Positions 8,916 through 17,852 are shown, counted from the stretch's first letter. The stretch is DNA of 64,000 nt from CBDIBC01 sp965276635 (GCA_965276635.1 CBDIBC010000005.1:558001-622000); one strand, 5' to 3'. Numbers and translations: made by a program. Notes: a model not told the origin generated them from the letters alone.

Positions 8916-9692
8916 ATGGAGCGCACGATGGCAGAATGGGAACGGAGGGCGGCGAGCTCGTCCGTCCACACCGAGGTGATCGAGCTCGATGTCGACGGAG
9001 ACCGAGTCGAGACGTTCGTGTGCCGACCGGCGGCCGAGACCCGACGCGCCGTGGTGGTGGCCACCGAGGCCCAAGGCGTGAACAACTTCATACGGGGCGT
9101 CGGCGTCGAGCTGGCGGAGCACGGCTACCTGGCGGTGGTCCCCGACTACTACCACGGCGCCGGACCGGCCGATCCGGAGGTCCTCGTCGACCTGGCCCAC
9201 ATGGGCCCACTGCAGGAGGCCATCGACTCGTTGGATTTCCGGCGCGGGGCCGAGGACGTGCTGGCCGGCGTCGAGCACGTCCGCCGGGCGGAGCACATCT
9301 CGTCGGTCGCGGTCTGGGGGTACTGCACGGGGGGCACCCTGGCATGGCTGGCTGCTGAGCTCGGGCGCGACGTCGACGCCGCCGTGCTCTTCTACCCGAG
9401 TCAACCGACCTTCCACGAGCTGTCGCCCACCCAGCCGCAGCACCCGATCGACATGATCTGGCAGATTCGCTGCCCGACGCTCCTGATCGTCGGCGACGAG
9501 GACCAGGTGTGGCCCGAGGATCTGGTCGCCGAGGTCACCCGGCGCTTCAACACCTGGTCGATACCGTTCGACAAGGAGGTCTACCACGGCGCCGGCCACA
9601 CCTTCGCCGGCCAGTTCGAAGACTGGCATCGCCCGCAAGCGGCTGCCCATGCCATGGAGCGGGCCCTCGCCTTCTTGGCTGAGCAGCTCTGA
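8916..9692 (+). CDS. Dienelactone hydrolase family protein
   Basis: The 258-residue alpha/beta hydrolase starts at ATG 8916, with CGGGGA upstream. A second ATG 12 bases later is also possible. The nucleophile is cysteine (C137 in VWGYCTGGTLAW), as in classical dienelactone hydrolase, with the acid in VGDEDQVWP (D194 or D196) and His228 in YHGAGHTFAGQF. EAQGVNNFIRGVGVELAEHGYLAVVPDYY is the family's N-terminal block. Known relatives hydrolyse dienelactone or other cyclic esters in the cytosol. The gene is followed after 99 bases by the fused CoA-transferase on the same strand, so the two may be co-transcribed. Confidence 0.87.
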   Translation: MERTMAEWERRAASSSVHTEVIELDVDGDRVETFVCRPAAETRRAVVVATEAQGVNNFIRGVGVELAEHGYLAVVPDYYHGAGPADPEVLVDLAHMGPLQEAIDSLDFRRGAEDVLAGVEHVRRAEHISSVAVWGYCTGGTLAWLAAELGRDVDAAVLFYPSQPTFHELSPTQPQHPIDMIWQIRCPTLLIVGDEDQVWPEDLVAEVTRRFNTWSIPFDKEVYHGAGHTFAGQFEDWHRPQAAAHAMERALAFLAEQL

Positions 9693-9791
9693 GCCCGATC
9701 TGCCGCTGAGCGGGGTGCGCCCCGGTGGGCGCGGGCCGTGACAGGATCGCCGCCCGATGTCAGACTCACCTGCACACGACGAGGGAGAGAC

Positions 9792-12107
9792 GTGAACAGC
9801 CACGCACTGCTCGATTCGGATGGCAGCACCGACACCCCAGGAATCCTCCGGGGCGTCCGGATCGTCGACTGCTCCGAAGGGATCGCGGGTCCGGTGGCAG
9901 CCCTGCTGCTGGCCGAGGCCGGCGCCGACGTGATCAAGGTGGAGCGGCCCGGCGGCGACCCGTCACGAGGCTCGCTCGGCTTCCTCACCTGGAACCGATC
10001 GAAGCGCAGCGTGGTCCTCGATCTGCACACCGAGCAGGGACGCTCCGAGCTCGACTCGCTGCTGGCGGGCGCCGACGCCCTCATCCACGGGTTCGGTCCG
10101 GCCGCCGCCGCCGAGCTCGAGCTCGATGACGCTGCCCTGCACGCCCGCCATCCGCACCTCGTCACCAGTGCGGTGCTGGGATGGCCGGCCGGCCATCCCA
10201 GTGCCGACCGGCCAGGCGACGACCTGCTCGTCAGCGCTCGCCTGGGTCTTTGCGACGAGCAACAGGGCTTCCGACCTGGACCCATCTACCTCCGATTCCC
10301 CTTCGGCAGCTGGTGTGCGGTATACCTCTGCGCCATCGGCGTCTTGGCCCGATTGATCCAGCGCGAACGAGGGGGCGCCGGCGGCGGCCCAGCTCACACC
10401 AGCATCGCCCAGGGGGCACTCGTGCCGACGATGATGCACTGGGCCAGGGCGGAAGCTCCGGGTCCGATGTTCGAGTTCGGACTCCCCAAGGAGCTGAGTC
10501 CGTCGATGTTCGAGTGCGCCGACGGCGTCTGGATCCACTTGATGCGCAACGCCGACATCGACTCGCCGTTGATGGTCGATCAACTGGCCGCCCTGGGTGA
10601 CGAAGGCATCGTGAAGGCCAACGCCAGCTTCCCGGGGATGTCGACGCCCGGCTACCCGAACTTCGGGGCGAACCGGGTGGCATTTCTCGCCCACCCGAGC
10701 GCCGTGTGGCTCGAAGACTTCTGGACCCATGACATCGCGGCCCAACCGGCGGCCCAGTACGGCGCCATCCTGGCTGACGCCCAGGCCCGCAAGTGCGGCT
10801 ATGTCACCGAGGTCGACGACCCCGAGCACGGGCGCATCACCCAGGCGGGCACCCCGTTCTCCACCACTCCCCCGTCGCGGGTGAGCCGTCCGGCCCCGGC
10901 ACTCGGCCAGCACACCGACGAGATACGCCAAGAGGCGGCGCATCGAGACCCAAGCGCCGGCGGCGCAGCAACGAACACCGTACGCTCGCCGCTCGAGGGG
11001 CTCCGTGTCCTCGACCTCGGCAACTTCCTCGCCGGACCGTTGGGGCCGATGCTGATGGCTGACCTCGGGGCCGACGTCATCAAGCTGGAGGCCACCACTG
11101 GCGACCGGATGCGGCCGGTCGAACGGGTCTTCGCCGCGTGCCAGCGAGGGAAGCGAGGGGTGGCGCTCGACCTCAAGTCGCCGGCGGCCCGGCCGGCGCT
11201 CGAAGCGCTCGTCAGATGGGCCGATGTGGTCCACCACAACCTACGGATGCCCGCCGCCCGCAAGCTCGGCCTCGACTACGAGTCGCTCCGTGCCGTGAAC
11301 CCCGACATCATCTACTGCCACACCAGCTCGTACGGACCGGTCGGCGAGCGGGCGGACTGGCCCGGCTACGACCAACTGTTCCAGGCGGCCGCCGGATGGG
11401 AGGTGCTCGGTGGCGGCGAGGGCAACGACCCGATGTGGTTCCGGTTCGGCTTCATGGACCACCTCTGCGCCATGGGGTCGATCGTGGCCACGCTGCTCGC
11501 CGTGTGGCATCAGGACCGGACGGGCGCGGCCCAGCAGGTGGCCGGCTCGCTTCTCGGTGGTGCCGTGCTCACCAACAGCGAGACCTTTCTCCGGAGCGCC
11601 GGGCTGGCGGCATCGGTCCCACCGCTCGATCACGAGCAGATGGGCATCTCGCCCGGTTACCGGCTGTACGAGCTGGCCGACGGATGGATGGCCCTGGCCG
11701 CCACCTCGGACGGCCAGCTCGACCGAGCCTGCGAGACCCTCGGCGCACCGAGCCCGACCGCGCTCGCCGACTGCCTGGCCAGCGCAACGGTGACGGACAC
11801 GCTGTCGCGGCTCAGAGAAGCGGAGGTCCCGTGCGAACCGGTCTCCCTGGACCAGGGCGACGCGTTCCTGGACGACCCGCGCAACCGTGACCTCGGGCTG
11901 GTGGCCTCCTACCCACACTTCGAATGGGGCACGCTCGAGCAGGTCGGCGCGCTCTGGAACCTCGGGGATCTCGAGGTCCGGCTCGACATGGCTCCCCCGG
12001 CCCTCGGCCAGCACACGGTCGAGGTGCTCCGAGAGGTGGGCTTCGACGACCGGTCGATCGACGCGCTGCTCGAACAGGCGGCGGCTGTGCAGGCCACCGC
12101 CCCTTGA
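9792..12107 (+). CDS. Tandem-fused CaiB/BaiF (class III) CoA-transferase, N-terminal half lacking the catalytic Asp
   Basis: The GTG at 9792 is preceded by GAGGGAGAG and yields 771 residues, about twice the normal 390-400. Two homologous halves are visible: ILRGVRIVDCSEGIAGPVAALLLAEAGADVIKVERP near residue 19 and LEGLRVLDLGNFLAGPLGPMLMADLGADVIKLE near residue 400. In the C-terminal half the catalytic Asp556 is present (RFGFMDHLCAMGS). In the N-terminal half the aligned block is RFPFGSWCAVYL, with Ser173 at the Asp position. The family moves CoA between acyl acceptors through an aspartyl-CoA intermediate in an interlocked dimer. A fused pseudo-dimer with one active site is inferred. Downstream genes encode an acyl-CoA dehydrogenase and a kinase-like protein, pointing to acyl-CoA catabolism. 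Confidence 0.9.
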   Translation: MNSHALLDSDGSTDTPGILRGVRIVDCSEGIAGPVAALLLAEAGADVIKVERPGGDPSRGSLGFLTWNRSKRSVVLDLHTEQGRSELDSLLAGADALIHGFGPAAAAELELDDAALHARHPHLVTSAVLGWPAGHPSADRPGDDLLVSARLGLCDEQQGFRPGPIYLRFPFGSWCAVYLCAIGVLARLIQRERGGAGGGPAHTSIAQGALVPTMMHWARAEAPGPMFEFGLPKELSPSMFECADGVWIHLMRNADIDSPLMVDQLAALGDEGIVKANASFPGMSTPGYPNFGANRVAFLAHPSAVWLEDFWTHDIAAQPAAQYGAILADAQARKCGYVTEVDDPEHGRITQAGTPFSTTPPSRVSRPAPALGQHTDEIRQEAAHRDPSAGGAATNTVRSPLEGLRVLDLGNFLAGPLGPMLMADLGADVIKLEATTGDRMRPVERVFAACQRGKRGVALDLKSPAARPALEALVRWADVVHHNLRMPAARKLGLDYESLRAVNPDIIYCHTSSYGPVGERADWPGYDQLFQAAAGWEVLGGGEGNDPMWFRFGFMDHLCAMGSIVATLLAVWHQDRTGAAQQVAGSLLGGAVLTNSETFLRSAGLAASVPPLDHEQMGISPGYRLYELADGWMALAATSDGQLDRACETLGAPSPTALADCLASATVTDTLSRLREAEVPCEPVSLDQGDAFLDDPRNRDLGLVASYPHFEWGTLEQVGALWNLGDLEVRLDMAPPALGQHTVEVLREVGFDDRSIDALLEQAAAVQATAP

Positions 12108-12173
12108 GCGCGGCTCCAAGGCAGGCGAACCGGGCCGCCGCCTGATCGGCTGCGTGATCCACCAGCCCGACGA

Positions 12174-12809
12174 TCACGACCTCCGGCTCGCACAAGACCG
12201 CAGGCTGAACTGGACGACTCGGTCGATCTCGGCCCGACCCGGCGTCCGGCCGGCCCAGAGATATTCGGACACCTTCCCCAGGGTGGCGTGAGCGACGAGC
12301 GACGCGTCCATCTCCGGATCAGGGCTGCCCAGCAAGGCGAAGGGCCCGTGGAGGAGGGTGGCCAGCGACGGGCCGGCATTGTGGCGGCCGCCGTCGCCGA
12401 TGCCTCCCCCGTTCCAGAGCACAGCCAAGGTGGTGGCGGCGATCTCCTGCCGGGTCTGTGAGAGGACGCCCTCCACCCAGCGGCGAACCTGGCCTTCGGG
12501 CGAGGACTCCTTGCCCATCTGCTTGCCGAGGTAGCTCGCCAGCCGCTCGGTCCCGTCCTCCAAGAGGGCGGCGACCAGCGAGTCCTTCGAGGGGAAGTGA
12601 CGGTAGAACGCGTCGTTCGACAGGCCAGCCGCGGCGACGATGTCGGCCACCCGGGGCCGCGAGCCCGTCCCGTGCTGCCGAATGACATCCAGGGCGGCAT
12701 CCAGCAGGCGCCGGACCTCACCGGCGTAGTCGACGCCTCGCTTGGCCAACGTCTGCTCGGCGATCCGGACGGCCACGTCCCTCGCCGCCGGAATTGCATT
12801 TTGCGACAT
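12174..12809 (-). CDS. TetR-family transcriptional regulator
   Basis: Up to 211 residues. The HTH is VADIVAAAGLSNDAFYRHFPSKDSLVAALLEDG, and the C-terminal domain is all-helical and ligand-binding. The ATG at 12809 has no ribosome-binding site and overlaps the palindrome at 12809-12825, so that start would need a leaderless mRNA. A GTG at 12776 (the 12th codon) has GGCGAGG just upstream and is a good alternative, which would place the palindrome fully upstream of the gene. It is divergent from the acyl-CoA dehydrogenase gene, 39 bases away. It probably represses that operon and itself, with an acyl-CoA or related ligand as inducer (inferred from context). A much longer leftward open frame running to 14009 is a shadow of the dehydrogenase. 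Confidence 0.88.
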   Translation of the reverse strand: MSQNAIPAARDVAVRIAEQTLAKRGVDYAGEVRRLLDAALDVIRQHGTGSRPRVADIVAAAGLSNDAFYRHFPSKDSLVAALLEDGTERLASYLGKQMGKESSPEGQVRRWVEGVLSQTRQEIAATTLAVLWNGGGIGDGGRHNAGPSLATLLHGPFALLGSPDPEMDASLVAHATLGKVSEYLWAGRTPGRAEIDRVVQFSLRSCASRRS

Positions 12810-12825
12810 CAGAATGTTATTCTGA
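12809..12825. promoter_or_regulatory. Palindromic operator candidate for the adjacent TetR
   Basis: TCAGAAT-GTT-ATTCTGA is a perfect 7+3+7 inverted repeat in the 39-base gap between divergent TetR and acyl-CoA dehydrogenase genes. Size, symmetry and position fit a TetR dimer site that would control both promoters. It ends 23 bases before the dehydrogenase ATG. Confidence 0.8.
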
Positions 12826-12848
12826 CAGGGACGTGAGGGAGGACGCAA

Positions 12849-14150
12849 ATGGCGTGGGACTTCGAGACGGATGCCGAGTATCAGGCCAAGCTGGACTGGG
12901 CCGACGACTTCGTGCAGCGAGAGGTGGAACCGCTCGACCACCTGTTCCCGCACCAGCAGTTCGTGCCGATGGACGAGACGCGGCGCCAGATCATCGACCC
13001 CCTGAAAGACGAGGTGCGCCGCCAAGGCCTGTGGGCCACCCACCTCGGTCCGGATCTGGGTGGCCAGGGTTTCGGCCAGCTGAAGCTGGCCCTGCTCAAC
13101 GAGATCCTGGGCCGATCGTCGTGGGCCTCGACCATCTTCGGGAGCCAGGCGCCCGACACGGGCAACGCCGAGATCATCGCCCACTACGGGACGCCCGAGC
13201 AGAAGGCGCGCTACTTGCTGCCGCTGCTGAACAGTGAGCTCTTCTCCAGCTACTCGATGACCGAGCCCCACGCCGGCGCTGACCCCACGCTCTTCAAGAC
13301 CCGGGCTGTCAAGGACGGTGACGAGTGGGTGATCAACGGGTGGAAGTACTTCTCGTCCAACGCCAAGACCGCCTCGTTCCTGATCGTGATGGCGGTTACC
13401 AACCCGGACGTGAGCCCGTACAAGGGTATGTCGATGTTCCTCGTCCGGCGCGACACGCCGGGTGTGAACATCGTCCGGAACGTCGGCCTCTATGGCGAAC
13501 CGCTCAACGAGGGGTTTCACGCCCTCATCCACTACGAGGACGTGCGGGTGTCGGAGGAGGCGCTGCTCGGAGGCGAGGGCCAGGCCTTCGTGATCGCCCA
13601 GACCCGTCTCGGGGGTGGCCGCATCCACCACGCCATGCGCACGATCGGGCTGGCCCAGAAGGCCATCGACATGATGTGTGAGCGAGCGCTCAGCCGGCAC
13701 ACCGCGGGCAGCCTCCTGGCCGAGAAGCAGTTCGTGCAGGGCTACATCGCCGACTCGTACGCGCAGCTGGTGCAGTTCCGGCTGTTCGTGCTGTACACCG
13801 CATGGGAGATCGACAAGTACAACGACTACAAGCGGGTCCGCAAGGACATCGCCACCGCGAAGGTGGTCATGCCCACCGTGCTCCACGACATCGCCTGGCG
13901 AGCGATGCAGGTGCATGGTGCCCTCGGTACGACGAACGAGATGCCGTTCTTCCAGATGATCCACGGGGCCGCGGTGATGGGCCTGGCCGACGGGCCGACC
14001 GAGGTGCACAAGACCACCGTCGCCCGGCAGCTGCTGCGCGACTACCGACCGAGCGAGGACATGTGGCCGACGCAGTGGATCCCGAAGAAGCTGGATGATG
14101 CCAAAGCGAAGTTTGCCGAGTACCTCGAGTTGGAAGTAGGGAACCTGTGA
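12849..14150 (+). CDS. Acyl-CoA dehydrogenase family protein
   Basis: The 433-residue flavoenzyme starts at ATG 12849 after GGGAGGAC. The FAD/substrate signature SSYSMTEPHAGAD lies at residues 133-145, and WVINGWKYFSSNAKTASFLIVMAVT follows as the middle beta domain. The C-terminal helical domain includes MQVHGALGTTNEMPFFQ and GLADGPTEVHKTTVARQLL. It oxidises an acyl-CoA at C2-C3 and passes electrons to ETF. The length and motifs resemble the ACAD10/11-like group that pairs with phosphotransferase proteins, and here the next gene is exactly such a protein, overlapping by 4 bases. The operon is probably controlled by the divergent TetR. Confidence 0.92.
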   Translation: MAWDFETDAEYQAKLDWADDFVQREVEPLDHLFPHQQFVPMDETRRQIIDPLKDEVRRQGLWATHLGPDLGGQGFGQLKLALLNEILGRSSWASTIFGSQAPDTGNAEIIAHYGTPEQKARYLLPLLNSELFSSYSMTEPHAGADPTLFKTRAVKDGDEWVINGWKYFSSNAKTASFLIVMAVTNPDVSPYKGMSMFLVRRDTPGVNIVRNVGLYGEPLNEGFHALIHYEDVRVSEEALLGGEGQAFVIAQTRLGGGRIHHAMRTIGLAQKAIDMMCERALSRHTAGSLLAEKQFVQGYIADSYAQLVQFRLFVLYTAWEIDKYNDYKRVRKDIATAKVVMPTVLHDIAWRAMQVHGALGTTNEMPFFQMIHGAAVMGLADGPTEVHKTTVARQLLRDYRPSEDMWPTQWIPKKLDDAKAKFAEYLELEVGNL

Positions 14151-15169
14151 TCGACATCGAGCAGCTTGAACGATGGATGGACGAGGTCGGCCTGCCCGGC
14201 CAGGGTGAGCCGATCGAGCAACGGTATCTGTCCGGCGGATCCCAGAACGAGATCTATGAGATCTCTCGCGGGGGGCTCCACGGAGCGGTCCGGATCCCGC
14301 CGCACACCGCCCCGGAGAGCCGCGACGCCGGCATCCTCCGCGAGTGGCGCATCATCGAGGCGTTGGACGGTACCGAGGTGCCCCACACCGCCGCGCTCGG
14401 AATGTGCGCCGATAAGGCGGTGCTCGGTCGGGCCTTCTACATGATGGGGTTCGTCGACGGATGGTCGCCGATGGACCTGTACGGCCGGTGGCCAGCTCCG
14501 TTCGACGAGGATCTCGACGCCAGGAAGGAGCTCGCCTACCAGCTCGTCGAGGGCATCGCCCTGCTCGGGAACGTGGACTGGCGGGCCAAGGGCCTGGGGG
14601 ACCTCGGCCGACCCGAAGGGTTCCACGATCGCCAAGCCGAGCGGTGGACGGCGTTTCTCGAGCGGATCAAGGGACGCGAGCTCCCCGGCTTCGATGTGGC
14701 GGCCGAGTGGATCCGCCAGCACCGGCCGATCGACTTCATCCCCGGCCTGATGCACGGCGACTACCAGTTCGCCAACGTGATGTTCGAGCACGGAGCGCCG
14801 GCCCGCCTGGCCGCGCTGATCGACTGGGAGATGGGCACCGTGGGTGACCCCAAGTTGGACCTGGCCTGGTTGGTGCAGTCATGGCCGGCGGACACGAACG
14901 ACCGCGAGCTCTCCGGCGCCGGCTACACCGACCTCTATGCCATGCCGTCGCGCGACGAGCTCGTCGAGCACTACGCACAGGTCTCCGGTCGCCAGGTCGA
15001 CGACCTCGACTACTACATCATCCTGGCCAAGTGGAAGCTGGGGGTGGTGCTCGAGCAGGGCTACCAGCGGGCCGGCAGCGACGAGAAGCTGCAGATGTTC
15101 GGCCCTCTCGTGCTCAAGCTGATACAGGAGGCAGCCGACCTGGCCGAGACCACTGACTACGGTCGGTGA
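14147..15169 (+). CDS. Phosphotransferase (APH-like kinase) family protein
   Basis: The 340-residue protein starts with a GTG that overlaps the dehydrogenase stop (GTGA). The kinase core is visible: YLSGGSQNEIYEI as glycine-rich loop, HGDYQFANV with catalytic Asp205 and Asn210, and LAALIDWEMGTVGDPKLDLAW with the metal-binding Asp226. The usual strand-3 lysine region reads GAVRIPP, with Arg instead of Lys, as in many bacterial relatives of this group. In the eukaryotic ACAD10/11 proteins a kinase of this type phosphorylates 4-hydroxyacyl-CoA before dehydrogenase action. A similar role for this pair is plausible but inferred. Confidence 0.87.
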   Translation: MIDIEQLERWMDEVGLPGQGEPIEQRYLSGGSQNEIYEISRGGLHGAVRIPPHTAPESRDAGILREWRIIEALDGTEVPHTAALGMCADKAVLGRAFYMMGFVDGWSPMDLYGRWPAPFDEDLDARKELAYQLVEGIALLGNVDWRAKGLGDLGRPEGFHDRQAERWTAFLERIKGRELPGFDVAAEWIRQHRPIDFIPGLMHGDYQFANVMFEHGAPARLAALIDWEMGTVGDPKLDLAWLVQSWPADTNDRELSGAGYTDLYAMPSRDELVEHYAQVSGRQVDDLDYYIILAKWKLGVVLEQGYQRAGSDEKLQMFGPLVLKLIQEAADLAETTDYGR

Positions 15170-15202
15170 GCATCGACCCCGTCGCCGGCTGTACGGTTGG
15201 CA

Positions 15203-15574
15203 ATGCCTCTTCTCCATCACGTCAACCTCGGGGTGTCGCCGGACGGCATGGAAGCTGAAGCGGCGTTCCTCGTGGAGGTTCTCGACTTCCGCCAGGTGGG
15301 GAGCGGGGAGGGCTCCGTGCCCACCGGAGCATGGTGGTACCAGGACGACGCTGGGGTCCAGATCCATCTGAGCGCCGACCCTGACCATCGGCCAGCGGCG
15401 CGGGCCCATGTCGCTGCCGTCTACGGGCGCGACCTGCCGGCTGCCGAGAGACGCCTCGGCGAGGCCGGCATCAGCTTCGACCGGGCCGAGCCACCTGGAT
15501 CCCCGCCCCTCCTGATATGTCGTGACCCCGCTGGGAATCGGTGGGAGCTCAGGGGGCCGTCGAGCTCCGATTGA
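15203..15574 (+). CDS. VOC (glyoxalase/bleomycin-resistance-like) protein
   Basis: The ATG at 15203 gives 123 residues beginning PLLHHVNLGVSPDGMEAEAAFLVEVLDF. An in-frame TTG lies 6 bases earlier. A typical VOC ending follows (LICRDPAGNRWELRGP). One beta-alpha-beta-beta-beta pair is present, so it should dimerise. It follows the kinase gene by 33 bases and is likely the last gene of that transcript. Its last 26 bases overlap the 3' end of the convergent diguanylate cyclase gene. Confidence 0.83.
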   Translation: MPLLHHVNLGVSPDGMEAEAAFLVEVLDFRQVGSGEGSVPTGAWWYQDDAGVQIHLSADPDHRPAARAHVAAVYGRDLPAAERRLGEAGISFDRAEPPGSPPLLICRDPAGNRWELRGPSSSD

Positions 15575-17624
15575 CCGACAACGCGAGCTCGGCACGAGAG
15601 CGGACTTCGCCTTGTATCTCCGGCGCAAATATGCAGTATCGGCCCTTGCCGCCAGCTTTGGCCCGGTACAGGGCCACGTCTGCGTCTTGGAGGAGTTGAT
15701 CTGCTGTCGGCCGTTCGCCCACTGCCACACCGATGCTGGCCCCTACGACGACGGGGCACTCGTGACCTCGGAGCTTGATGGGTTCGTGCAGCGCGTGCAA
15801 CAGTCGCCGGGCGAGGAGATCTGCCCCTCGATGGAACTGATCCCCTTTGCTGAGCACCACGAACTCGTCCCCGCCGAGCCGCCCGACGGTATCGCCCCCC
15901 CGCACGGCGGCCTGCAGCCTGGAGGCGACCGTCTGCAGCAGCTCGTCACCCGCACCATGCCCGAGCGTGTCGTTGACCTCCTTGAATCCGTCGAGATCCA
16001 AGAAGAGGACCGTTGGTGACGTACCGTCAGCTCGGGCTTGGGCCAGCATCTGCTCGGCCCGATCCATGAGGAGCAACCGGTTCGGCAGGTCGGTCAACGA
16101 ATCATGGAGCGAGCTGTGGCGGATCTGGTCGAGCAGGAGCCCGTTTCGCAGTGCCACGGTCGCCTGGGCCGCCAGGCCGGAGAATCGCTCCAGGAGCATG
16201 GCCTCGACCAGCACCCGGCTGCTCCCCGCCCGTTCGGCGGCGACCAAACCGCCGACGAGCCTCCCGTCGACGACGAGTGGCGCCGTGGCTACGGCCTGGA
16301 TTCCGGACAGGCCCATGATCGTCGCGAAGTCGTTCGTGAAATCATCGCCGGTCCGCCGTCTCCGGTCGACGAACGCCATCGACCCGTCCTCGATGGGGAT
16401 GGCGACGCCGTCGAGTTGCTCAGCTTCTTCAGGAGAGAACCCGTGAACGGCCGAGACTCGGGCGACTCCATCGGTGACGAGCAGCACGAGTGAGCAGTCG
16501 CAATCGACCACCGCTGGGATTGCCTTCGCCACCTTTGCCGTCAGTTCGACCGCTGAGGAGAGCTCGGCGAGCGACGTCGACAGGTCGAGAAGGGCGCGTG
16601 CCGTCCCGGCTTGGCGGCGAGCTTCTGCCAACGCAAACGCCGAGTCCAGCGCCGTGGCGGCCAAGCGCGCATACGCGTCCAGCGAGCCTGATTCGAGGTC
16701 GCCGAAATCGCTCGCCCCGACAGCCAGGATCCGGCCGTATCGTCGGTGTTTCGAGGCAATCTCGGCCGAGACACACGTGGCATCGTCGATCAAGAGCCTC
16801 CGAGCCTCATCAATGCTGACGCCGTCGGTGTAGAGCCCGGAGCCAGCGACCGAGGCGTCGACCGAGAGGACAAAACCGGTGGCATAGAGGGAGCGCGCCG
16901 CGTTCCGCACGATTCGTCGCAGCACGATGTCGAGGTCCTCGGCTGAGACGATGTCGCTGACGGTGTCGTGGAACGCTTGCAGACGGCTATCGGCAAGCTC
17001 CAGACGGGTCCGCACCATGTTCAGCTGCGCTTCCCGATCGTCGGTCTCGTCCCAGCGCAGATCCATGATGCACTGCTCATCCCCACGACACTGGCACGAG
17101 ATCTCCTCGACCTCGACGTCGCGCCAGCCGAAGAGACGGACCATCTGGGGGCTGATGCCAGCGAAGAAGGAGCAGAGCTCCGGGAACGGTTGGTATCCAC
17201 CCAGCATTTGGCGCCGCCACCGCAGATGGCTCCTACCCACCATCTCTGGGTCGATCGCCACGATGGAGTAGAGGCCGGCGCCGGCGTTCCCAGTGGCCAT
17301 GACCATCTCCGCCGGCGAGTCGAACGACTGGCGGATGCTGGCCGAGTCGGGGGCGGTCGTACGATGGACGCTTTCGTAGTCGGCAATGCCCTCCAGGCCG
17401 CCCACAGCCGCCAGATGCCGAGCCGCCACCTCGAGGAGATTGCGGAACTGGCCGTAGGAGCTCCACGATGTGTCGTCGAGCATCACCGAGAGCGGGCGGT
17501 CCTCGTCCGCCTCGGCGAGCAACGCCTGCACCGCGGCTTCTCCGAGCTGGTCCCGGGTGTGATCCAGGACGATGCGAGCATTGAAGCCCGCAAAGTGACG
17601 CCCGGTCTCGGCGGGGTGTTCCAC
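15549..17624 (-). CDS. GGDEF diguanylate cyclase with N-terminal sensor and GAF domains
   Basis: The 691-residue protein makes cyclic di-GMP. The GGDEF active-site motif is at residues 584-588 (RLGGDEFVVL). An RGGD at 575-578, exactly five residues before it, fits the RxxD product-inhibition site. SLTDLPNRLLLMDRAEQML starts the domain. Residues 240-500 contain two GAF-like regions. The first 190 residues end in EEISCQCRGDEQC (C177, C179, C185), resembling the Cys-bearing tail of V4R/haem-NO-binding-associated sensors. No EAL domain or membrane helix is visible, so it is probably a soluble sensor-cyclase. The convergent VOC gene overlaps its end. Confidence 0.9.
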   Translation of the reverse strand: MEHPAETGRHFAGFNARIVLDHTRDQLGEAAVQALLAEADEDRPLSVMLDDTSWSSYGQFRNLLEVAARHLAAVGGLEGIADYESVHRTTAPDSASIRQSFDSPAEMVMATGNAGAGLYSIVAIDPEMVGRSHLRWRRQMLGGYQPFPELCSFFAGISPQMVRLFGWRDVEVEEISCQCRGDEQCIMDLRWDETDDREAQLNMVRTRLELADSRLQAFHDTVSDIVSAEDLDIVLRRIVRNAARSLYATGFVLSVDASVAGSGLYTDGVSIDEARRLLIDDATCVSAEIASKHRRYGRILAVGASDFGDLESGSLDAYARLAATALDSAFALAEARRQAGTARALLDLSTSLAELSSAVELTAKVAKAIPAVVDCDCSLVLLVTDGVARVSAVHGFSPEEAEQLDGVAIPIEDGSMAFVDRRRRTGDDFTNDFATIMGLSGIQAVATAPLVVDGRLVGGLVAAERAGSSRVLVEAMLLERFSGLAAQATVALRNGLLLDQIRHSSLHDSLTDLPNRLLLMDRAEQMLAQARADGTSPTVLFLDLDGFKEVNDTLGHGAGDELLQTVASRLQAAVRGGDTVGRLGGDEFVVLSKGDQFHRGADLLARRLLHALHEPIKLRGHECPVVVGASIGVAVGERPTADQLLQDADVALYRAKAGGKGRYCIFAPEIQGEVRSRAELALSVNRSSTAP

Positions 17625-17852
17625 ACCTAGAGCTTCGGCGTCGGACGAACAGACTTGAGAAGCAATCCTGGTGCCGAGGACCTCCGGAACTGCCCAGGGT
17701 CAGGTCGGCCCTCTGACGGCAACCGGCCGCTCGCGACGCCCGGTTGGTACGGCTCCTGAACGACTATCTGCACACGAATCGGCCGCCGCCGAGGTTTGCT
17801 GTGCACATGGTCGGGCAGGCCACCTCGGCCGACCAGCGCGACCGGGGTCCGG
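17625..17852. other. Spacer between two leftward genes
   Basis: About 230 bases separate the end of the giant secreted-protein gene from the start of the cyclase gene. The cyclase promoter should lie here. No RNA gene or strong hairpin was recognised. Confidence 0.35.

Noticed and set aside
12174..14009. A 611-codon leftward open frame
   Set aside because: Only its last 211 codons encode the TetR. The rest is the antisense shadow of the acyl-CoA dehydrogenase gene, with no family features.
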